A DNA stretch of 64,000 bases from contig PTFA01000191.1 of NCBI GenBank assembly GCA_003342895.1, positions 854,589 through 918,588 on the forward strand, written 5' to 3'. A model generated the notes under the pieces. It ran no database searches. It saw only the letters and a program-made list of their open reading frames with translations, and had not been told where the DNA came from. The position numbers and the translations under genes are program-made. This document shows positions 56,501 through 64,000 of this stretch, piece after piece. Source of the DNA: Casuarius casuarius (taxonomy: Eukaryota > Chordata > Aves > Casuariiformes > Casuariidae). Every line of letters begins with the position of its first letter. The stretch's first letter is position 1.

Positions 56501-59500
56501 CCCCAAATGCAGTTCTTTAACCGTGCCTGCAGTGTGGGGCATTTATTTATGACATCAGCTCAGTAGAAGCTGTTTTAAGGACTTGTGCAAAGAATTTAGT
56601 ACATATTTGCTTGTTTAAATTTCCCCGTTTAAGTGCAAAAAGAAAGCCTGCTTTGGGGCAGGGTACTTATATATGAAGTTACAGCAACATTAGACAAACA
56701 TTTTTCTTTATCCTCAGAGAAAGTGGAACTGCTTCCTTCATCCTGCCCTTTCTGCTCACTTACTGGAACCAGCACAATCACCATTCCCCTGAGATCTGCT
56801 CTTTGGTATCATGCATATGTCAATATATTTTTCAGTTAAGAAATAAATAGTTATTTTAATGAATTCACTTTTTATGTGATAGTTATTTTCCTAAAAACAT
56901 TTTTAATCTTCTCTTCGAACAGTTTCACAAGCACTTTCTTTATCCAGAGTTGAAGTTGAGACAGGATGCTTGAACACTGAGAAACTCGTGGTGACCTCCC
57001 CCTAGATTGTAATTCTCCACCAGATATACACTGATAAGCATCAGAGTTTGAGGCAAGCTGTTTTCACAAATTAAGAATCGGTACTAACAAATAACATACA
57101 TATTACATTTAAGTATGGGAGAGCTAGTTTTGTTGACGCAAAAAATGTCATGTGAAGATCTTCCTACCCTTAAAAATCCCCCAATTTGTCTAACGTTTAT
57201 TCCTATGCCATAGATTTATGGTATTTTTCTGGAAAACTGTATTTCACTGGGGAGTAGGAGGCTGCCTTCAGATGGTTTGTGCTCTTACTTACTGAAAGGT
57301 AATGTTGGAAAATATAGAACTTCCTAAATAGCTTGAATGCATTTGGTAGCTTAAATTGGCCCTTTTTTTCCTTGGAGATAGAAGTAGTCTTGGAAATTCC
57401 TTATAGACTCTGAACAGACAAGTAGAATATGTCAGTAACATGGTTTTAATTATCAGCGAGATGCTGTCAGTACAGAAATGATTCTGGTCATAAGAAATGA
57501 TGCACATAAAGATAAGAAATGCAGATCATTTTCGATAAGTACAAGTTACACATGAAGTATTCTCCCAAATGAAATAAGGATCTTTTCTCTTGTTCTCTGC
57601 TCAGCTTTACTTTCTTTGTTTTGGTTTTTATATTCCCATATATTTAACCTAAAATATTTTTTTTGGTTCATGTCCATGAATTTGGTGTTCATATTTTCAT
57701 TTTCTCTCACCTTGCTTTTGCTGTTTATCATTCTGAGAAACAATAAATAAGGAGTGAAGGAAACAGTTGACTAGCATCACTCTTAAGCTAAGCTTTGTTA
57801 GCATAAAGAATGACCACACAGGTTGTCTTAACCCTGAGTACAATGTATCCCAACAAATAGGGTTTACATAATGGCAGTATAATTTGTTAAATTTTCCTTC
57901 TGAAGGTAAGATCTCATGTTCTCTTACGTAGGGAAGAGAACAAAAACAAACTGCAAAATAAAAGTGAAGCACACAAAGCTAACACTGATCACTGACGTTA
58001 CATAGATTCTTCCTCCTTTTCTTTTTTACAAATAAATTGCTGTAGAAAGCAGTGCAGTAATTATAGCCTTCAGAAATGCCTGAAGTTTCCCTCTATAGAC
58101 AAGCATGAGAAAAATAATTAAAAAATGATTTTTACTAACACAGCTGGTGTTCAGATGAAATTATGTGGCTAGCTTTGAAACGATATTAAAAGAGAAATTT
58201 TAATTAACCCATACCACTGAGTCAGAAGATAATATCTGATGCATATAACAGGCATACAGACAAAGCATGATAAAATAATTATTTGCAATTAGATATATGC
58301 ATTACAGACAATGCTGTAATTAAAATGTACTTAATGTCACAGGAGGTCCTTTATTATCAAAATACTTTGTAGAAGAACTTTGGAAACAATGTGATTATTA
58401 TCCATAGCTCAAAATCTCAAAATTTACCAAGGGCCCAAAGTATTTTCTGTAACACTTTCTGGTTTTAGAACAGATATTTATAAGCTGAACAGCTGGACTC
58501 CTGTTTTTTAGTACCTAATCCATTTTTTACTGGAGTGTGTTTAAGGCACTCATTTATTGGCGTTCTTTTTTCATGATCCTCTGAAATCTGACAGATAGAC
58601 ACTAACATCCACATGCTATACTGATTGGAACAGGGTGCACCTTAAAATGTAAAGAAATTTCTGTGTAAATCAAAAGAAGGCAGAGATACCATGGATTGCT
58701 ATGCCTTTCTTTCCACCATGAAAATAAGTCTCTTTTTTTTTTTTGTTTTTCATTATTTGCATATTAGTGATGTGGTTAGAGAAGTAGTCTGGGACTAGAT
58801 TAATCCCTGGCATTACCACAAGCTTTCTACGAAGACCTAGCTGAATAACATTACCTCGCTTCTCTGTTCTGGGAGTGAACCTGTTTGCACTTCTTTTTCT
58901 GATGGGACTGTTGTGATACATAACTGAAGACTGTGAGCATCTTGGGTGGTCGCTAGGTACCTCCAAGACTGTTAATATTGAGTCTCTGTACTCAGAAGTT
59001 ACCAGACAACACAAATTTGGCTTATGTACGCAGGCACAGTTCTGCAGAATTAGCCAGAACATGTGATTCACCGCATTTGCTGGCTTTATGCTTGCTGTAT
59101 ATTATGTTTGCTTTATATTGCCTTAATCTGGCATAAAGTTAGAGTTTTACAGAGAGACAATGCCAGGTCTCTCCTAAGACCTGCCTGGTACCAAAGTGTG
59201 TACAGTAGACACAAAGCTGACCCATCAGTTTTGGTATTTTTGTTTGTTTGTCTTTTGATTGTATAGAGCAAGCTCGTGGGTGTGTTTGTCAAGTGGGCGT
59301 GATGTTTTTCATCCATGGGCCCTGTACTTACCTTGAGCTGGAGTTTGAGAATACAGTAAAGCAAAATAAGTGTAGTTCTTGGGAAACTTTCTGGGTAGAT
59401 TGACACATACGTGAATGACTGCAAGCCATGGAAAAATGCTGCCATAGCTCTATCCTCTTCTTAAAAGCCATTCTTATTGGTTGAAAAAGATCAGATGTTC

Positions 59501-62500
59501 TCTGTACATTAATACTTCATTCAGATAACATTTATAAAGTGCTACACGTATTTACACTACACATCATCATACAAGGGGTGAAACTTTGGCCTTATGGAAG
59601 GCAACAAGATTTTTTCAGTTAAACAGAACAGGCTTTTTTCCCAGTTTTGCACAGATCTTGATAGCATTGCCAAGTTCACAGAACCCTATTTGTGACCTGT
59701 CTTTGAACTGTTAAAAGCACTAGATGCAAAAGGGCTTAAGTTTCCTGAGGCATGCACACCTCCAGGAGGAGAGGTCAAACTAGGGAGAAATGTCACATGG
59801 GAAACAACACCTCAGGACTGCAAGCTTTTAAGGGTGAAGTAGGGCATCAGTGCAGCAGCAATAATTCCCAAACTTGTCACTAGACCTTGTTATTCTGTGA
59901 GTTATGCATGTTAGCTCTTCAGCTATAACTGAACTGCATCTTTGTGGCTCCTTTTATCAATGACATGAGACATCTTGCTGATAACTTTTGTCATTTTTGC
60001 TGTATGCTTTTTTAACTAGTAAAACCTAATACCTAGTTCAAGATTTTTTTCCCAGCTTTTTATTTGGTTCTAGCTTTAATATATTTCTTTTTCCCCTCTT
60101 TCCCTTTATGGAAAATCCATTTAAATTTTGGAACACATTATCATGCCAAAGCATCTCAGGGTCTTTTGCGATAATATTGAGTGATAAAACTTACTGAGGC
60201 TGATTCTTGTCTCTACGACACTCTTCTATGACACTCTAGCCATAAAAAGAGGCCGGAACCAAGTATAAATTGTATTTATATTTTCTCGAAGGGCTCTTTT
60301 TCACTTTTACACATCCTGAAGAATTAATAGAGTGAAATTCTGGCTCCACTACTTCAGAATGAAGAAATAGTTCTACTGATCCACCAGTGATTGAAAGCAA
60401 GCATCCTACTTTGATGCCAGGCAAGCAAAGGTCATACTTGATGGCCATAGGCAATAACTTGTGCAGGCAGTTCATGATCCTATAGTTGAGTGACCAGAAA
60501 AGTAATATATTTTGACACTGAAGATACAATGAACTCTGTCTCTTCTTTATGGTCATCACTAGAGAGAGCAGTCATCAACTTAAAACACCGTTTTGTGCTC
60601 TTTGGGATGAAGATAAGCAGAATCTAGTAAATTTGGAAGAATTACTCAGTTATCAGGAGAGAGGGACATCTCAGCCTCTGAGAGCTGTGTTTACAAAATC
60701 AAAGAGGCTGTTTCAACCACAGGAAAACAAATGTAGTCATTCGCATTAGACTCGACAAAAGACTTGTTGAATCCTAAGGGAGCCACAGCACAATATGAAC
60801 ATTGCTCCTGTGGCTGAAGAAATGGATATTGTTGGTATGTCATTAAATAATCTGTCAGAGCTTTTATTTTCCAGTCAGAGAATAAACAGTATCAATATAC
60901 CTCTAAATAGCAAGTGTTTTTGACTTCATGGTGTTGACTATTTGGCAGTTTACAATCAGAAAGAAAAATCTCATTTTATGCAGCTGATGTCAAAACATTT
61001 CATTTTGAGAAGAGGTAGAGGTTTCATTCAGTTATCTTGCATAATGCTGTTTAGATTTCTATGCTGCATTCAAATACTCATTTTAATATTAGTCTTGCTG
61101 ATGCTTGGAAGTTTTTTGAGACTCCATATCTCCAGTGGCACAGAGAAGTCCACCTCAACCAGTTCAGCCTCTGCACTGTTCAATCAACCAGCATCACTTT
61201 GGGTCATATCACGGTAGCAGCTCTCTCAATGGGGAGGGAAAAATGCTTTTTCTGCCTCATTGCAGCAACATGCACACTGGTGCCAATGGTGCAGTTAAAC
61301 ATGTCTGTAGCACCCCTCAGGTGCAGCTGTGCAGCAATTTCAGCTAATCTAAATTGGTACTGCAGCGACTTGTTGTCACTTCTGCTCTTGTGCTGTTACT
61401 TGGTGAGCCAGTTCATGGAGCTGGTCCAGCTGGAAACTAACCCTCTGAAAAAGAGGATTCATTTTTGGGAAGAGCTGGATGGCCACACAGTGAGGCCAGG
61501 CATCTCACTGATCCCTTTAGAAATAATCTGTCCTTCTTTTCCCTCACCCTCCATGCTTTGGATTGAGTTTTAATTGGATCAGTTAGCCACCCCAGCTCAC
61601 AACACAGTCTAACAAGCTTTTGCCCTGATGTAAAGAACTGGGTAGAAGTGTGCGACCAGGGTACAGGGGAGGCTGGGATCACCCCATCACTGCCTTGGAT
61701 AATTTTGAAATGATCATGAAACCTCACCTTAGAAAAGTTCCTATTTGGCTATCTGAGTGTGGAGAAGTAAAGCCCCGAGTGCTTTGCTCATCCTTCCTGT
61801 TAAATATTGCCAAGAAGGGTTGAAGACTTGCAAGACTTCATGCTCAGTTGATATAGTGTGCTGAGCGCCCTGTGGCAATGGTTGGACCACGTGCTAATTT
61901 CACTACCGTCAGTTTTAGCTGACAGTTAATCCTTTTTAGCTCACCCAGGTAGCTATTAAATAATGCAGTGGTGCCACGATCAATTCTAGGTGCTAGATGC
62001 TCACCTTGGGGTCTGATCTTGTCGGCGCTCACAAAGATTTTGGCTAATCTCTACATCTGATTAACATTTTGCTGTTCAGAGCCACTGCACTATAATTGTT
62101 GAAGATTTTTGCTATTTTTAAGGCAGATTTGGAGTTTTTTCTCATTGCCATTTTAGGATTTGTGCCTGTACACTTGTAAAATTCCTCTTAGTCTATGGAC
62201 TGAATAAAAAGAGAAGAACCTAGCCTCATTACAGGGTGTATATTATCTTAGTGTCACATCTTTCTGGGAAGGATAGATAGTAGCAATCAACCATGATGAA
62301 GTCAATGTTTCTTTATGAAAATACTGATTTCTTCAAATCATAAATAATAAGTAAAATTGCTTCAAAATACACGAAACTGAAGGAATTGCTCAAGGGGAAA
62401 ACAAAACCCCTAGTATATAATCTGCTGCTTCTTTATCTCCCCTAGGCTTCTCCACTTTCCAGTTTTCAAAAGAACAAAGAGAATGTGCCAAAGCTGCTTT

Positions 62501-64000
62501 GGGATTTCANTGCAAAATAACGAGAATTCATTGCTAATTAGGGCTCCAATTAAAAAAAAAAAGATCTTTGCAGGGACACTGTTAATGAACTTGTAAGTTA
62601 CAGCTGCAGACTTGCATCGCTATAAACACCACTGTTGTTTGATTCAATTTGTGTATGTAAAAGTGGCAAGAAAGGCCGCTGGTATATATGTATGGATGGC
62701 AATAATCACTTGGCCCCTTTACAGGAGTCTAACAATCCCTGCTGTTACTAGCTGTATAGTCTGCTTTTTAGGTCACTTTTTGGACTAGAGTGGCATATCA
62801 ATGATCATGGCATATTTTGCAAAAGTATATACAAAAAGCTTAGTAGTTTTAACAGCTAGTCTCTCAGTATGCGCTAGCTTTCCTGCCCACAGGGGTAACT
62901 GAAGCAAGATTGCTGCAGTGTTTGTACTCTGCATAGGTAACACCTTTTCCTGTAGAACGGGGAAATTATTCTATTCTGTATTTGAAAATAGTCTTACACT
63001 CATGGTCTTGGTGAATGTCACACCCTGTACTCATGCCAGCTTGTTCACTGAGGATAATCACTCCCTGGCAAATGGGGACAATAAGCTTAGTTAAAGAGGA
63101 AAAAAAGCAAGCATGGTAGAGCGGGGAGAAGGAAAAGGGGAATGTCCAACGCAGAGCAAGGCATGGCTATACGTTGCTGCTGGCCGGGGCCCTGCCCACC
63201 ACTGTTACCATCTCATGAGCTTTACCCTTCCCACTAGCTTCTCACTGTCTTTACTGAGAAGGGCTGCTGAAAAAGAAGTGCAGGGCCAGCTGTCATCGCC
63301 ATTTCTCTTTCTGGTGCTCTCAGTGTACACAGCCATCTATGAAAGCAGTGAAACTGGTAAATGGATAAGGGGAAATTGTATCTGGGGGCAATTACTAAAC
63401 ACTAAGTTGAAGGTCTGAACTAGGATGGCATTCATCCCACAAAATATTTGGCTTTGTAAAACCTTCATAAACTACAAAATAAGAATGGTAGTTTATCATG
63501 TATTTTCAATCGGTCTTGACTCAATTAGAAACCTTTTTATTTTTTCGTATAATACAGTGTGTTAAGAGTGAAAGATAATCAAAGGTACTGCAAGGTAAAT
63601 GTTGGTATGCAACTGCATGTTTTCTCATGATAGCAAACAGCAAAATAGTGTAAATCTACATGTTTATACACTCAGAAGAGGCATTTAATTAGAATAAATG
63701 ATTACCACAACCTTCCTCCACCTTTACCCACACCGCAGCTGTTAGCTGCATTAGTACTTTGTGGTTTTTCAACAGTCATGGGCTATATATGAGGTACTCC
63801 ACCCCACACGTGGGGGAAGAGGCAGCCTGTATAAAAGTAAGTGAAAACATAAATGTGTCGGGGGAAAAATCACGGTCTTTTTGACCAGCTGCTGATTCAA
63901 GTGCAAAAAAACCCAGAAGAACCAAATTTAGGCATGGTGTAAGTCCATCAGCTACTACAACAGTGGCTAGTGGCTGCACACTGAGCCTGGGCATTTCACA
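47578..64000. other. Intergenic sequence beyond the CR1 element
   Basis: No gene recognised on either strand over 16.4 kb. I looked for N-terminal KIZ exons because KIZ is the neighbour upstream of RALGAPA2 in human, and found none. The longest open frame is 61061-61573 (+, 170 codons). Others of about 100 codons, for example 58670-59071 (-) and 60236-60559 (-), also have no recognised domain. Stretches near 51600-51800 and 58190-58350 resemble conserved non-coding DNA in composition (dense homeodomain-type TAAT cores). Isolated N bases are at 49230 and 62510. No second CR1 tail, LTR pair or tRNA-like element was noticed. Confidence 0.7.
61061..61573 (+). other. Unrecognised 170-codon open frame
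   Basis: This is the longest uninterrupted ATG frame outside the GC-rich island and the transposon. The predicted product is rich in Cys, Leu and Ser. It has one hydrophobic stretch (around LSLLLLCCYLV, residues about 105-115) and no motif I know. There is no obvious promoter, and the start context is unremarkable. An overlapping minus-strand frame (61437-61727) shows that the region is generally poor in stop codons. It could be a chance ORF, an exon of a lncRNA or a decayed repeat. I do not claim a protein. Confidence 0.15.

Noticed and set aside
41781..64000. KIZ or another known neighbour gene
   Set aside because: Synteny with human makes KIZ the expected next gene, but no frame resembles its N-terminal coiled-coil sequence or any other protein I recognise.

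Overview
The window looks like avian nuclear DNA, or at least DNA from a sauropsid. It is AT-rich, poor in interspersed repeats, and carries one CR1 non-LTR retrotransposon tail (46650-47577) of the type that dominates bird genomes. Its single protein-coding gene is split into short, widely spaced exons with GT-AG introns. Fifteen isolated N bases and one 260-base N run in the most GC-rich stretch suggest a draft assembly.

Minus strand, 1-40859: this is the 5' part of RALGAPA2, the catalytic alpha-2 subunit of the Ral GTPase-activating protein complex. I reconstructed seven coding exons by translating the minus strand and requiring splice sites and matching codon phase. Exon 1 is 40859-40754, exon 2 25203-25093, exon 3 24424-24375, exon 4 10702-10645, exon 5 7632-7589, exon 6 6665-6488 and exon 7 4496-4381. 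Together they give 663 bases, or 221 in-frame codons, with every junction in phase. The gene continues past the left edge. The remaining exons, including the C-terminal RapGAP catalytic domain, lie outside the window.

Promoter region, about 40340-41780: a strong CpG island covers exon 1 and its upstream flank. It is broken by the gap at 41181-41440, which probably hides part of the 5' UTR or the transcription start. Beyond the gap lie two opposed ZNF143/THAP11-type motifs and one perfect CArG box.

Introns: introns 1 (15.5 kb) and 3 (13.7 kb) take up most of the gene. They hold microsatellites, G-quadruplex-type tracts on both strands, a 42-bp AT palindrome, a 10-bp-stem hairpin, and a low-complexity cluster about 0.6 kb from exon 2 on its intron 1 side.

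Right side, 41781-64000: I found no recognisable gene. Apart from the CR1 fragment and a pyrimidine tract, it looks like intergenic DNA upstream of RALGAPA2. In human the next gene in that direction is KIZ, and I saw no KIZ exon here. Two anonymous ORFs and two stretches resembling conserved non-coding elements are recorded as low-confidence leads. I do not see a previously undescribed biological system in this window.
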